A stretch of 64,000 bases of DNA, taken from NCBI GenBank assembly GCA_017303795.1, contig JAFLBR010000003.1, positions 62,001 to 126,000 on the forward strand. The letters run 5' to 3'. This document shows, piece by piece, positions 17,486 to 25,471 of this stretch. Below the pieces are notes generated by a model. The model was not told where the DNA came from. It was given only the letters and a program-made list of their open reading frames with translations, and searched no databases. Each line of letters begins with the position of its first letter. Position 1 is the first letter of the stretch. The position numbers and the translations under genes were made by a program. This DNA comes from Cytophagales bacterium. Lineage in GTDB: Bacteria; Bacteroidota; Bacteroidia; Cytophagales; Cyclobacteriaceae.

Positions 17486-20400
17486 ATGGCCGAATACACG
17501 AAAGACGAGATCAAACGCATTGAAGAAAAGTGGCGTAAGACCTGGATTGAAAAGGAAGTTTACAAGGTTTCTAATAATACCGAAAAGCCTAAGTGTTATG
17601 TGCTGGATATGTTTCCCTACCCGTCCGGGGCGGGGCTGCACGTTGGCCACCCGCTGGGTTACATCGCGTCTGATATTTATGCCCGCTTTAAGCGCATAAA
17701 AGGATTCAACGTATTGCACCCTATGGGCTTCGATGCCTTTGGCCTTCCGGCAGAACAATATGCATTAGAGCATGGCATTCATCCCGCTGTCTCTACAGCC
17801 GATAACATCAACAACTTTAAGCGGCAGTTAGGCAACATTGGTTTTTCATATGACTGGAGTCGCGAGGTGCAAACCTGCGATCCGAAATATTACCGTTGGA
17901 CGCAGTGGATCTTCTTACAGATTTTCGATAGCTGGTTCAATCGCAACAAACAAAAAGCCGAACGGATAAGTGAGTTGGTTAAGATTTTTGAATCGGAGGG
18001 AAACAAGAATCACCCGGTTCCAAATCCGAAATCCGAAATCCGAAATTTTGAATCCTCTGAGTGGAAATCGTACCCTGAAAAAGAGCAGCAAAGTATTCTG
18101 ATGGAATACAGGTTAGCCTACCTGGCTTACACCGATGTAAACTGGTGCGAAGCGTTAGGTACCGTGCTGGCTAACGATGAAGTAATAAATGGTGTAAGCT
18201 ATCGCGGGGGATTCCCAGTAATAAAAAAACAAATGCGCCAGTGGAGTTTGCGCATTACCGAATATGCCGATCGTTTACTAAAAGGCTTGGATGAAATCGA
18301 CTTTAGTGAGTCGATGAAAGAGATACAAAAAAATTGGATTGGCAAGAGTGTGGGGGCTGAGTTGGAGTTTGGCCTCACCCCCCAACCCCCTCTCCGGGGG
18401 AGAGGGGGAGAAGGCTCCGAAAAAGGTTTTGAGACTTCGGAAAAAAAATATTGGAAATACCTCAAAGAATTCTCAAAAGAAAATAGGCAAAACCCAACAG
18501 CAGAAGAATCCATTATATGGGAAGAATTGCGAAACAATAAGTTAGGGTATAAAATTAGAAGACAGCATGCCATCGGTGTTTTCATAGGTGATTTTGTTTG
18601 CCTTGATCGCAGGACGGTTATTGAAATTGATGGTGATTATCATTTAACAAATAAAGAATTTGATCAGGCCAGAACAGAGTTTTTAAACTCAGAAGGCTTT
18701 ACTGTTATCCGATTTACAAATGATGATGTTAAGCAAGACTTAACGAAAGTTCTAACTTCCATTAAAGAATCGTTAGCCAAATCTCCATCCATTAAAGAGT
18801 CTTCCCCCCTCTCCCCCGGAGAGGGCCGGGGTGAGGCGATAAGAGTCTTCACCACCCGCCCCGACACCATCTTCGGAGTGGACCTCATGGTGATTGCGCC
18901 TGAACACGAGCTTGTTAAAAAGATTACTACTCCCGAACAAACAGAAGAGATTGAAAAATATCTGAAGTATGTAGAGAGTCGCTCAGAAGTGGATCGCATG
19001 GCGGAGGTAAAAAAGATTACCGGTGCGTTTACGGGTGCTTACGCGATCAATCCGTTTAACGGAAAACAAATTCCGGTGTGGATTAGCGAGTATGTTTTGG
19101 CCGGTTATGGAACGGGTGCCATCATGGCTGTGCCGTGTGGCGATGAACGCGATCATAAATTTGCCAAACACTTTAATATTCCCATCACCAACATTATTGG
19201 TTCGCATTACAATGGCAACGAAGCCAACCCCACCAAAGAAGCGATTCTCGAAAACTCAGGCTTTCTGAATGGTATGATAATGCACAAAGCCATTGATGTG
19301 GCTATTGCCGAAATTGAAAAACTCGGCATCGGCAAACGACAGGTGAATTACAAAATGCGCGATGCCGGTTGGAGCCGACAGCGATATTGGGGCGAACCCT
19401 TTCCGGTTTATTTTAAAGACGATGTGCCCTATGCGATGAACGAAAGTGAGTTGCCATTGGAGCTTCCGCCTTCCAACAACTTTAAACCTTCTGGTAATGG
19501 TGAAGGCCCATTGGCTAACCTGCCCGACTGGATAAATTTTGCTGCCGATAAAAAACGCGATAGCAACACCATGCCTACACATGCCGGTGCTGCGTGGTAT
19601 TTTTTACGATACATGGATCCGCACAACACCCACGCTTTCGCGGATAAGAAAGCTTTGGACTATTGGAACCAGGTTGATGTTTACATTGGCGGCTCGGAAC
19701 ATGCTGTTGCACATTTGTTGTACTCACGCCTGTGGACCAAAGTACTGCACGACTTAGGCTACCTGAATTTTGATGAGCCTTTTAAGAAGTTAATTAACCA
19801 AGGGAAGATTACGGGAGAAACAAAGTTTGTTTATCGTCTTCCAAAGGAACATTTTGTATATGAAATCTCTGCTGGGTATTCTGCAACTTATCCTAGTGTT
19901 TTAGGGGAAAAGTTGGATCAAATAACACCAAGTTTATTTGTATCAGGTAGCCTTGCTGAAAAAATAATTAATAAAACAGCTACGGATTCTGACTACGCCT
20001 ACATTCAGTCAGAGTTAACGAAAATAAATACCAATCTAAATAATCAAAAATATCCTGGTGCATATTTTCAGTTGCGCATTAATGAAGATATTTCTGTTCA
20101 AAAATTGCGTGTTGATATTAGTCTTGTGAAAGGTAATGAATTAGATACTGAAGGATTAAAGAAATGGAAACCTGATTTTGCTGGAGCTGAATTCATTCTT
20201 GATCAAGAGGATAAAAAATATTACACTGATAGCGCCATTGAAAAAATGAGCAAAACCTACTATAATGTAGTTAATCCTGACTCAATTATTGAAGATTACG
20301 GAGCCGACACCCTACGCATGTACGAAATGTTCCTCGGTCCGCTGGAGGCCTCCAAACCGTGGAGCACACAAGGCATTGATGGCGTGTTTAAATTTTTAAG

Positions 20401-20926
20401 ACGCTTCTGGAATTTGTTTCATGACAACACCGGTAAGTTAAAAATCACTGATGCCGAACCTACCCGCGAAGAATTAAAAGTACTTCACAAAACATTAAAG
20501 AAAGTAGAATACGACATCGAAAACTTCTCGTTCAATACTTCCGTGAGTGAGTTTATGATTTGTGCCAATGAACTTTCGTCACTCAAGTGCAACAAACGCG
20601 CAGTGTTAGAGCCATTGGTCATTGCCCTCTCGCCTTTTGCCCCACACATCGCAGAAGAGTTGTGGTCGTTACTCGGTCATGCTGATACGGTGCTTAACGC
20701 ATCCTTCCCGAACTACGATGAGCAATACTTAACCGAAAGTTCACACAACTACCCTATCTCCATCAATGGCAAAGTTCGCGCGCAAATGAATTTTGCGTTG
20801 GATGTATCGAAAGAAGAAATTGAAAAAGTTGTGCTTGCTTCTGAGATTGTGCTGAAGTGGAGCGAAGGCAAACCACCTAAGAAGGTGATTGTAGTACCGG
20901 GTAAGATTGTGAATGTGGTGTTCTAG
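17486..20926 (+). CDS. leuS: Leucyl-tRNA synthetase with in-frame DUF559 endonuclease insert
   Basis: This class I synthetase charges tRNA-Leu. The start at 17486 (MAEYTKDEIKRIEEKW) fits the family and the promoter. Visible motifs: HVGH at residues 52-55, TTRPDT of the CP1 editing domain at 456-461, KMSKT at 920-924 (the usual KMSKS with a Thr), and a C-terminal anticodon-binding region. At 1146 residues it is about 220 longer than the roughly 925 usual in Bacteroidota. The surplus is a DUF559 nuclease domain at 296-451, in the loop between the first two strands of CP1, plus an enlarged, AT-rich segment at about 795-870 before KMSK. Near residues 178-192 the frame also contains a simple repeat. 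The frame is intact throughout, and all synthetic and editing motifs seen remain, so it is probably functional as one long polypeptide. Confidence 0.95.
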   Translation: MAEYTKDEIKRIEEKWRKTWIEKEVYKVSNNTEKPKCYVLDMFPYPSGAGLHVGHPLGYIASDIYARFKRIKGFNVLHPMGFDAFGLPAEQYALEHGIHPAVSTADNINNFKRQLGNIGFSYDWSREVQTCDPKYYRWTQWIFLQIFDSWFNRNKQKAERISELVKIFESEGNKNHPVPNPKSEIRNFESSEWKSYPEKEQQSILMEYRLAYLAYTDVNWCEALGTVLANDEVINGVSYRGGFPVIKKQMRQWSLRITEYADRLLKGLDEIDFSESMKEIQKNWIGKSVGAELEFGLTPQPPLRGRGGEGSEKGFETSEKKYWKYLKEFSKENRQNPTAEESIIWEELRNNKLGYKIRRQHAIGVFIGDFVCLDRRTVIEIDGDYHLTNKEFDQARTEFLNSEGFTVIRFTNDDVKQDLTKVLTSIKESLAKSPSIKESSPLSPGEGRGEAIRVFTTRPDTIFGVDLMVIAPEHELVKKITTPEQTEEIEKYLKYVESRSEVDRMAEVKKITGAFTGAYAINPFNGKQIPVWISEYVLAGYGTGAIMAVPCGDERDHKFAKHFNIPITNIIGSHYNGNEANPTKEAILENSGFLNGMIMHKAIDVAIAEIEKLGIGKRQVNYKMRDAGWSRQRYWGEPFPVYFKDDVPYAMNESELPLELPPSNNFKPSGNGEGPLANLPDWINFAADKKRDSNTMPTHAGAAWYFLRYMDPHNTHAFADKKALDYWNQVDVYIGGSEHAVAHLLYSRLWTKVLHDLGYLNFDEPFKKLINQGKITGETKFVYRLPKEHFVYEISAGYSATYPSVLGEKLDQITPSLFVSGSLAEKIINKTATDSDYAYIQSELTKINTNLNNQKYPGAYFQLRINEDISVQKLRVDISLVKGNELDTEGLKKWKPDFAGAEFILDQEDKKYYTDSAIEKMSKTYYNVVNPDSIIEDYGADTLRMYEMFLGPLEASKPWSTQGIDGVFKFLRRFWNLFHDNTGKLKITDAEPTREELKVLHKTLKKVEYDIENFSFNTSVSEFMICANELSSLKCNKRAVLEPLVIALSPFAPHIAEELWSLLGHADTVLNASFPNYDEQYLTESSHNYPISINGKVRAQMNFALDVSKEEIEKVVLASEIVLKWSEGKPPKKVIVVPGKIVNVVF
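18020..18054 (+). repeat. ATCCGAA short tandem repeat inside leuS
   Basis: Three near-copies of the heptamer AAATCCG/ATCCGAA are followed by TTTTGAATC, in frame within leuS (residues about 178-190, PNPKSEIRNFES). The 19-mer AAATCCGAAATTTTGAATC at 18036-18054 recurs exactly at 22052-22070, outside any gene. Confidence 0.75.
18371..18838 (+). mobile_element. In-frame DUF559 endonuclease element with GC-rich inverted repeats
   Basis: A 468-base (156-codon) insert in leuS. It encodes a complete DUF559 / Vsr-like PD-(D/E)XK domain: TAEESIIWEELRNNKLGYK, RRQHAIGVFIGDF, then VIEIDGDYH and FTVIRFTNDDV. The expected active-site residues Asp369, Glu380, Asp382 and His386 (leuS numbering) are present. 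Both ends are GC-rich inverted repeats of about 40 bases: 18372-18413 reads CCTCACCCC...CTCTCC...GGAGAGGGGG...GAAG, and the complement of 18800-18838 reads nearly the same. Each repeat has its own hairpin (18386-18395 with 18399-18408; 18807-18814 with 18818-18825). In the leuS frame the repeats encode Pro/Gly linkers. No intein splice-junction residues are seen. Confidence 0.85.
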
Positions 20927-20931
20927 GTTGC

Positions 20932-20969
20932 CGGTTTCCCGTTACTGGTTTGCCGGTAACGGGAAACCG
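20932..20969. terminator. Strong hairpin downstream of leuS
   Basis: CGGTTTCCCGTTAC at 20932-20945 pairs with 20956-20969, extendable inward to a TTTG loop. It begins six bases after the leuS stop. No T-run follows, so it may stabilise the mRNA end or act as a factor-assisted terminator. Confidence 0.55.
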
Positions 20970-21035
20970 AAAACTAACACACATTAGTCTTTCCGTAACA
21001 TTTCCTTAATTTTAGAGCGCACTTAACACACTTCT

Positions 21036-22034
21036 ATGCGCCACTCTAAAATTGTAGGCCTCGGGCATCACGTACCCGAAACGGTAATCACCAACGCTCA
21101 TCTTTCTACTATAATGGATACCACCGATGAGTGGATTGTGGAGCGCACGGGCATAAAAGAAAGACGGTGGATCGATCCCGCCAAGGACACGGTAGCCAAC
21201 ATGGCCGCCAAAGCCACACGACTTGCCTTGCAGCGCGCGAACCTCACTGAAAAAGACATAGACTTTATTGTTTTCGCTACCATCACACCCGATTATTTTT
21301 TTCCCGGCTCCGGTGTTTTGCTGCAACGTGAATTGGGTTTGGAAAGCATTGGCGCATTAGACATCCGCAATGCCTGTTCGGGTTTTATCTATGCATTATC
21401 CGTTGCCGATCAGTTTATTAAATCGGGCATGTATAAAACCATTTTGGTAGTCGGTGCCGAAATTCAGTCCACCGCTATTGATGCAACCACACGTGGAAGA
21501 AATACCGCAGTTATTTTTGCTGATGGTGCCGGAGCTGCTATTCTGCAACCATCTGATAAGCCCGGTATTCTTTCCACACATTTACATTCCGATGGCCGGT
21601 TTGCCGAAGAACTTTATGTGCGCGATCCGGGTAGCAGCAGGCCACGGGAAGAGCGGCAACCCGAGCAGATTTTAGATACTACTCACTTTAAAGTGGTAAT
21701 GAATGGTAGCCAGGTTTTTAAACATGCCGTAGTCCGGTTTATGGAAGTGATAAACGAAGCCCTCACCGCCAACGGAATAAAAAAAGAAGAGATTGATTTG
21801 TTGGTACCGCATCAGGCCAACCTTCGCATCAGCCAATTTATTCAACAGAAAATGGAATTGCCCGACTCGAAAGTTTATAACAACATTATGCGTTATGGAA
21901 ATACAACGGCTGCGTCTATTCCCATTGCCATGAGCGAAGCCTGGGCAGAAGGTAAAATCAAAGAAAATGACGTTATTTGTTTAGCTGCCTTTGGAAGCGG
22001 GTTTACGTGGGCATCTGCTTTGATTCGTTGGTAA
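21036..22034 (+). CDS. fabH: Beta-ketoacyl-ACP synthase III
   Basis: A 332-residue cytoplasmic thiolase-fold enzyme that condenses acetyl-CoA (or a branched acyl-CoA) with malonyl-ACP to start fatty acid synthesis. The catalytic triad is Cys114 (DIRNACSGF), His259 (VPHQANLRI) and Asn289 (RYGNTTAASIP). Length and the N-terminal DTTDEWIVERTGIKERR are standard. It is followed on the same strand by a small hypothetical gene and the GntP-RidA-PLP enzyme run, with no functional tie apparent. Some Bacteroidota have several fabH copies, so whether this is the main one cannot be said. Confidence 0.93.
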   Translation: MRHSKIVGLGHHVPETVITNAHLSTIMDTTDEWIVERTGIKERRWIDPAKDTVANMAAKATRLALQRANLTEKDIDFIVFATITPDYFFPGSGVLLQRELGLESIGALDIRNACSGFIYALSVADQFIKSGMYKTILVVGAEIQSTAIDATTRGRNTAVIFADGAGAAILQPSDKPGILSTHLHSDGRFAEELYVRDPGSSRPREERQPEQILDTTHFKVVMNGSQVFKHAVVRFMEVINEALTANGIKKEEIDLLVPHQANLRISQFIQQKMELPDSKVYNNIMRYGNTTAASIPIAMSEAWAEGKIKENDVICLAAFGSGFTWASALIRW

Positions 22035-22051
22035 TATGAATCACAAATATT

Positions 22052-22070
22052 AAATCCGAAATTTTGAATC
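22052..22070 (+). repeat. 19-bp exact match to the leuS internal repeat
   Basis: AAATCCGAAATTTTGAATC lies in the 55-base gap between fabH and the next small gene and continues with a further TTTTGAATC copy at about 22075-22083. It is identical to 18036-18054 within leuS, so this short sequence is dispersed. Confidence 0.75.
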
Positions 22071-22089
22071 TTGATTTTGAATCGAACTA

Positions 22090-22314
22090 ATGAAGACAAC
22101 CGCTTATAACCCCAGCCCCCTCGAAGTAGATTTTGCCAACGCTTTGTTTATTCTTCAAAAAGAAATTCAAAAGCATCTGCAAGACAATGAAATTATTCAT
22201 GTTGAACCCAACCTTACGCGCGATAATCCTACCTTAACATTTAACTTACTGGATAAAGATGGCGACCCACACGAGATCGTTGTTCGCATCGTACAGATTC
22301 CGGATAAATTCTAA
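22090..22314 (+). CDS. 74-residue hypothetical cytoplasmic protein
   Basis: A small, charged protein (MKTTAYNPSPLEVDFANALF ... PHEIVVRIVQIPDKF) with a predicted helix (residues 11-33) followed by beta-strands. It has no signal peptide or membrane segment. It lies between fabH and the GntP permease, 11 bases before the latter, so it is likely part of the same transcript. I do not recognise a family. Codon use resembles the neighbours, which supports a real gene. Confidence 0.6.
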   Translation: MKTTAYNPSPLEVDFANALFILQKEIQKHLQDNEIIHVEPNLTRDNPTLTFNLLDKDGDPHEIVVRIVQIPDKF

Positions 22315-22325
22315 AACCAGCAATC

Positions 22326-23642
22326 ATGGCCATACTCATTATTGTAGTATGTATTGCGTTGCTCGTAGTGCTCATCTCGTATTTTAAAGTAAACGCATTT
22401 CTTTCCTTCCTCATTGTTTCTATTCTGGCAGGTTTACTGTTGGGCATAGAAGTTTCCAAAATCAGCAGCTCGGTACAAAAAGGCGTGGGCGATATGCTCG
22501 GCTCGCTTGTAATTGTGGTAATTGCCGGAGCCATGCTGGGTAAATTAGTTGCCGATAGCGGTGCCGCACAACGCATCTCTTCCGGACTAACAAAAATCTT
22601 TGGCGAAAAAAATTTACAATGGGCTTTAATGACAACCGGCTTCGTAATCGGTATTCCGTTGTTTTATAATGTGGGATTTGTTTTGGTATTCCCGCTCATC
22701 GCCTCAATTGTATATCGGTATAAACTTCCGGCTGTGTATATCGGATTGCCCATGATGGCCGCACTATCGGTAACACATGGTTTCTTACCACCACATCCCT
22801 CGCCCACTGCATTGGTCGCCCAGTTTGGAGCACACATGGGCACTACTTTGTTGTATGGATTTGCCATTGCAATCCCCACTGTATTGATTGCCGGTTTACT
22901 TTATTCCAAAACCTTAAAAGGAATTAATGCCAACCTGATTAAAACATTTCAATCGGAAGGCTTACCCGAAGACAAACTGCCTGGCTTGGGTAACAGTTTG
23001 TTCTCCGCCTTACTGCCTGTAATTTTTCTTACAGCAACTACGTTACTTAATCCGTATGTAAGTGCGGATTCTTCCATAAAACCTGTTCTCACTTTCTTAA
23101 GCGATCCGGCCATTGTCATGCTCATCTCGTTGGTAGTAGCCACATTCTCGCTCGGCATTTTGCGCGGCACACAAATGAAACACATTATGAACACGTATGG
23201 CGATGCCGTAAAAGATGTGAGTATGATTCTATTAATTATGGGTGGTGCCGGTGGATTAAAACAGGTGTTAATGGATAGCGGCATCAGCACTGAAATTGCA
23301 TCTCTGCTGGATGGCATCAACGCACATCCTTTAGTTTTGGGTTGGATTATTGCGTGTATCATTCGTGTTTGTGTCGGTTCAGCTACCGTTGCCGGACTTA
23401 CTGCTGCGGGTATCATGATGCCTTTCATTGGCCGGCCCGATGTTGATCCTAATTTAATGGTACTCTCCATTGGTGCCGGTAGCCTAATGTTCTCGCATGT
23501 AAACGATGCCGGCTTCTGGCTCTTTAAAGAATACTTCAACCTCAGCATTCGCGATACGGTGCGGTCATGGTCGGTAATGGAAACCATTGTTGCCGTGTGC
23601 GGATTGATTGGGGTAATGGTAATAAATACTTTTCTGAACTAA
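22326..23642 (+). CDS. GntP-family permease (gluconate / D-serine type)
   Basis: A 438-residue inner-membrane transporter with about 12 helices. Family features include GVGDMLGSLVIVVIAGAMLGKL, HGFLPPHPSP in the middle, and the C-terminal CVGSATVAGLTAAG with SHVNDAGFWLFKEYF. GntP proteins import gluconate and related acids with protons, but the E. coli D-serine permease DsdX is in the same family. Next to RidA and a D-serine dehydratase-like enzyme, D-serine or a related D-amino acid is the better guess for this copy. Eight bases separate it from ridA. Confidence 0.88.
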   Translation: MAILIIVVCIALLVVLISYFKVNAFLSFLIVSILAGLLLGIEVSKISSSVQKGVGDMLGSLVIVVIAGAMLGKLVADSGAAQRISSGLTKIFGEKNLQWALMTTGFVIGIPLFYNVGFVLVFPLIASIVYRYKLPAVYIGLPMMAALSVTHGFLPPHPSPTALVAQFGAHMGTTLLYGFAIAIPTVLIAGLLYSKTLKGINANLIKTFQSEGLPEDKLPGLGNSLFSALLPVIFLTATTLLNPYVSADSSIKPVLTFLSDPAIVMLISLVVATFSLGILRGTQMKHIMNTYGDAVKDVSMILLIMGGAGGLKQVLMDSGISTEIASLLDGINAHPLVLGWIIACIIRVCVGSATVAGLTAAGIMMPFIGRPDVDPNLMVLSIGAGSLMFSHVNDAGFWLFKEYFNLSIRDTVRSWSVMETIVAVCGLIGVMVINTFLN

Positions 23643-23649
23643 TTTCACT

Positions 23650-24120
23650 ATGGATAATCTTACTCCCGATCAGCGCTTTGCGCAACTTAACCTTACCCTT
23701 CCACCTGCCCCTACTCCGCTTGGCGTGTATAAACCTTTTCTTATTGTAGATAAATTCGTTTACGTATCAGGCCACGGAACAGTAAAAGAAGATCGCAGCC
23801 TGATTATTGGAAAAGTGGGCGTTGACTTTAATGCCGATGAAGCCAAACTTGCCGCGCAACAGGTTGGACTTGCAATTCTCGCCACACTCAAAGCAAACCT
23901 GGGTAGCTTCAACAAAATAAAACGGGTAATAAAAGTGTTGGGCATGGTAAACGCAGTGCCTGAATTTGAACGCCATCCATTTGTAATTAACGGCTGCAGC
24001 GAATTGTTTGCAAAAGTCTGGGGGCCTGAAAATGGTGTGGGTGTACGTAGCGCTGTGGGTATGGGTTCGTTACCCGATAACATCCCGGTAGAAATTGAAG
24101 CAATGTTTGAACTGGTTTAG
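23650..24120 (+). CDS. RidA/YjgF-family enamine/imine deaminase-like protein
   Basis: A 156-residue protein of the RidA superfamily, longer than the 128-residue RidA itself. The hallmark region RSAVGMGSLPDNIPVEIEAMFEL carries the conserved Arg that binds the substrate carboxylate. RidA hydrolyses reactive 2-aminoacrylate formed by PLP-dependent serine/threonine dehydratases. The next gene is exactly such a PLP enzyme, so a protective or catalytic partnership is likely. The stop codon TAG is the first three bases of a tandem repeat. Confidence 0.88.
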   Translation: MDNLTPDQRFAQLNLTLPPAPTPLGVYKPFLIVDKFVYVSGHGTVKEDRSLIIGKVGVDFNADEAKLAAQQVGLAILATLKANLGSFNKIKRVIKVLGMVNAVPEFERHPFVINGCSELFAKVWGPENGVGVRSAVGMGSLPDNIPVEIEAMFELV

Positions 24121-24266
24121 TCCTGAGTACTTAGTTAATAGTCCTGAGTACTTAGTTAATAGTCCTGAGTACTTAGTACATAGGCTATTTAGAACTAAAT
24201 ACTAACTACTAAAGACTAAGGACTCAAGACTCAAGACTAAGGACTAAGGACTAACTACTAACGACT
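24118..24266. repeat. Inverted arrays of heptanucleotide repeats between ridA and the PLP enzyme gene
   Basis: Left part (24118-24180): a 21-base unit (three heptamers TAGTCCT, GAGTACT, TAGTTAA) occurs 2.8 times. Right part (about 24214-24276): GACTAAG, GACTCAA, GACTCAA, GACTAAG, GACTAAG, GACTAAC, TACTAAC, GACTATG, GACTCTT run head to tail and enter the start of the next gene. The left heptamers are roughly the complement of the right ones, so the whole block is a large imperfect inverted repeat. Confidence 0.85.
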
Positions 24267-25373
24267 ATGGACTCTTCTTACTTAATAAAAAACATAACCG
24301 AGTTAGACTCTCCTGCTCTCGCAGTATATCCTGATCGGGTTAAAGAAAACATTAAAATCCTGCAACAGTTTGTGCCCGATGTAACACAACTTCGGCCGCA
24401 TGTAAAAACCAACAAGACTCCGGAGGTTTGTAAACTGATGATGGATGTAGGGATTAAAAAATTTAAGTGCGCCACTATTGCCGAAGCTGAAATGCTGGCC
24501 GCTATCGGTGCCCCGGATGTGCTGCTGGCGTATCAACCGGTTGGGCCGCGTGGTGTTAGGTTTGTGCAACTCATTAAAAAATTTACTTCCACACAGTTTG
24601 CATGTTTGATTGATAACGAAGCAACCGCACAAGAACTTGCAGCAGTAGCACAGGCAAATAATCTTACCATTCGCATTTTTCTTGATTTAAATGTAGGCAT
24701 GAGTCGTACGGGAATTCTACCAGAAAATGCCTTGCCACTTTTTGTGTTCTGTAAATCATTAAAAGAATTAAATCCTGTTGGATTACATGCCTACGATGGG
24801 CATCATCGCGATGCTGATCTGCAAGTAAGAACAAAAGGCTGCGATGCCGGTTTTGAGCGTGTCTTAAATCTGAAACAAACTATTGTTGCGCAAACCGGAG
24901 TTGATGCAACCATTGTTACGAGTGGTAATACTACTATCTCCATTCACGGCAAACGAAAAAATATTGAATGCAGTCCGGGTACATTTATTTTTTGGGATTA
25001 CGGTTACCACAAACAATTTGCGGAACAATCTTTTGTATTTGCGGCTTTGTTAATTACGCGCATCATTTCAAAACCCGATGCCGAAACGCTTTGTATTGAT
25101 CTTGGCCATAAAGCCGTAGCTTCTGAAAATCCTTTGAACAACAGAGTGTATTTCCTCAACGCACCAGAGTTACAAGCTTACGGCCACAGCGAAGAACATT
25201 TAATTTTGAAAGCCCCAAAAGGTAACACGTATAAAGTTGGCGATGTATTGTATGGTGTGCCGTTTCACATTTGCCCTACAGTTGCTTTACACGAAACGTT
25301 AGCCGTTGTTGAAAACAATGTAGTTACCAAAACCTGGAATGTAGTGGCAAGAAAAAGAAAAATCACAATCTGA
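24267..25373 (+). CDS. D-serine dehydratase / D-threonine aldolase-like PLP enzyme
   Basis: A 368-residue fold-type III (alanine racemase N-domain) PLP enzyme. Lys47 in RPHVKTNKTPEV is the cofactor lysine. HAYDGHHRD and CSPGTFIFWDYGY are family landmarks, and the C-terminal FHICPTVALHE supplies the His and Cys zinc ligands of eukaryotic-type D-serine dehydratase and D-threonine aldolase. It should act on a D-beta-hydroxy amino acid, giving pyruvate plus ammonia or glycine plus aldehyde. Neighbours RidA, GntP and an M19 dipeptidase fit D-amino-acid catabolism. Heptamer repeat blocks lie on both sides of this gene. Confidence 0.88.
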   Translation: MDSSYLIKNITELDSPALAVYPDRVKENIKILQQFVPDVTQLRPHVKTNKTPEVCKLMMDVGIKKFKCATIAEAEMLAAIGAPDVLLAYQPVGPRGVRFVQLIKKFTSTQFACLIDNEATAQELAAVAQANNLTIRIFLDLNVGMSRTGILPENALPLFVFCKSLKELNPVGLHAYDGHHRDADLQVRTKGCDAGFERVLNLKQTIVAQTGVDATIVTSGNTTISIHGKRKNIECSPGTFIFWDYGYHKQFAEQSFVFAALLITRIISKPDAETLCIDLGHKAVASENPLNNRVYFLNAPELQAYGHSEEHLILKAPKGNTYKVGDVLYGVPFHICPTVALHETLAVVENNVVTKTWNVVARKRKITI

Positions 25374-25392
25374 TCATATAATAAGTTCAATC

Positions 25393-25456
25393 GTCCATGG
25401 TCAATAGTCGATAGCACTCACTGCTATGGACTATCGACTAAAGACTAGGGACTATT
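25393..25456. repeat. Second inverted heptamer repeat block, between the PLP enzyme and M19 genes
   Basis: TAGTCGATAG near 25404-25413 is the exact complement of CTATCGACTA near 25432-25441. The right half reads as heptamers GGACTAT, CGACTAA, AGACTAG, GGACTAT, the same family as the block at 24118-24266. The two blocks bracket the PLP enzyme gene. Confidence 0.75.
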
Positions 25457-25471
25457 AAACCAACAAAAAGA

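Noticed and set aside
18339-18999. The leuS insert as an intein or intron
   Set aside because: The frame is continuous, so no intron is needed. The borders lack a Cys/Ser at the N-terminal junction and a His-Asn pair at the C-terminal junction, and no splicing blocks are visible.
22949-23587. Antisense frame (212 codons) opposite the GntP permease
   Set aside because: It is a shadow of a clear 12-helix transporter and has no recognisable features.
24118-24266. Tandem repeats as a CRISPR array
   Set aside because: The 21-base units are head to tail with no spacers, and the rest is a heptamer repeat; no cas genes are nearby.
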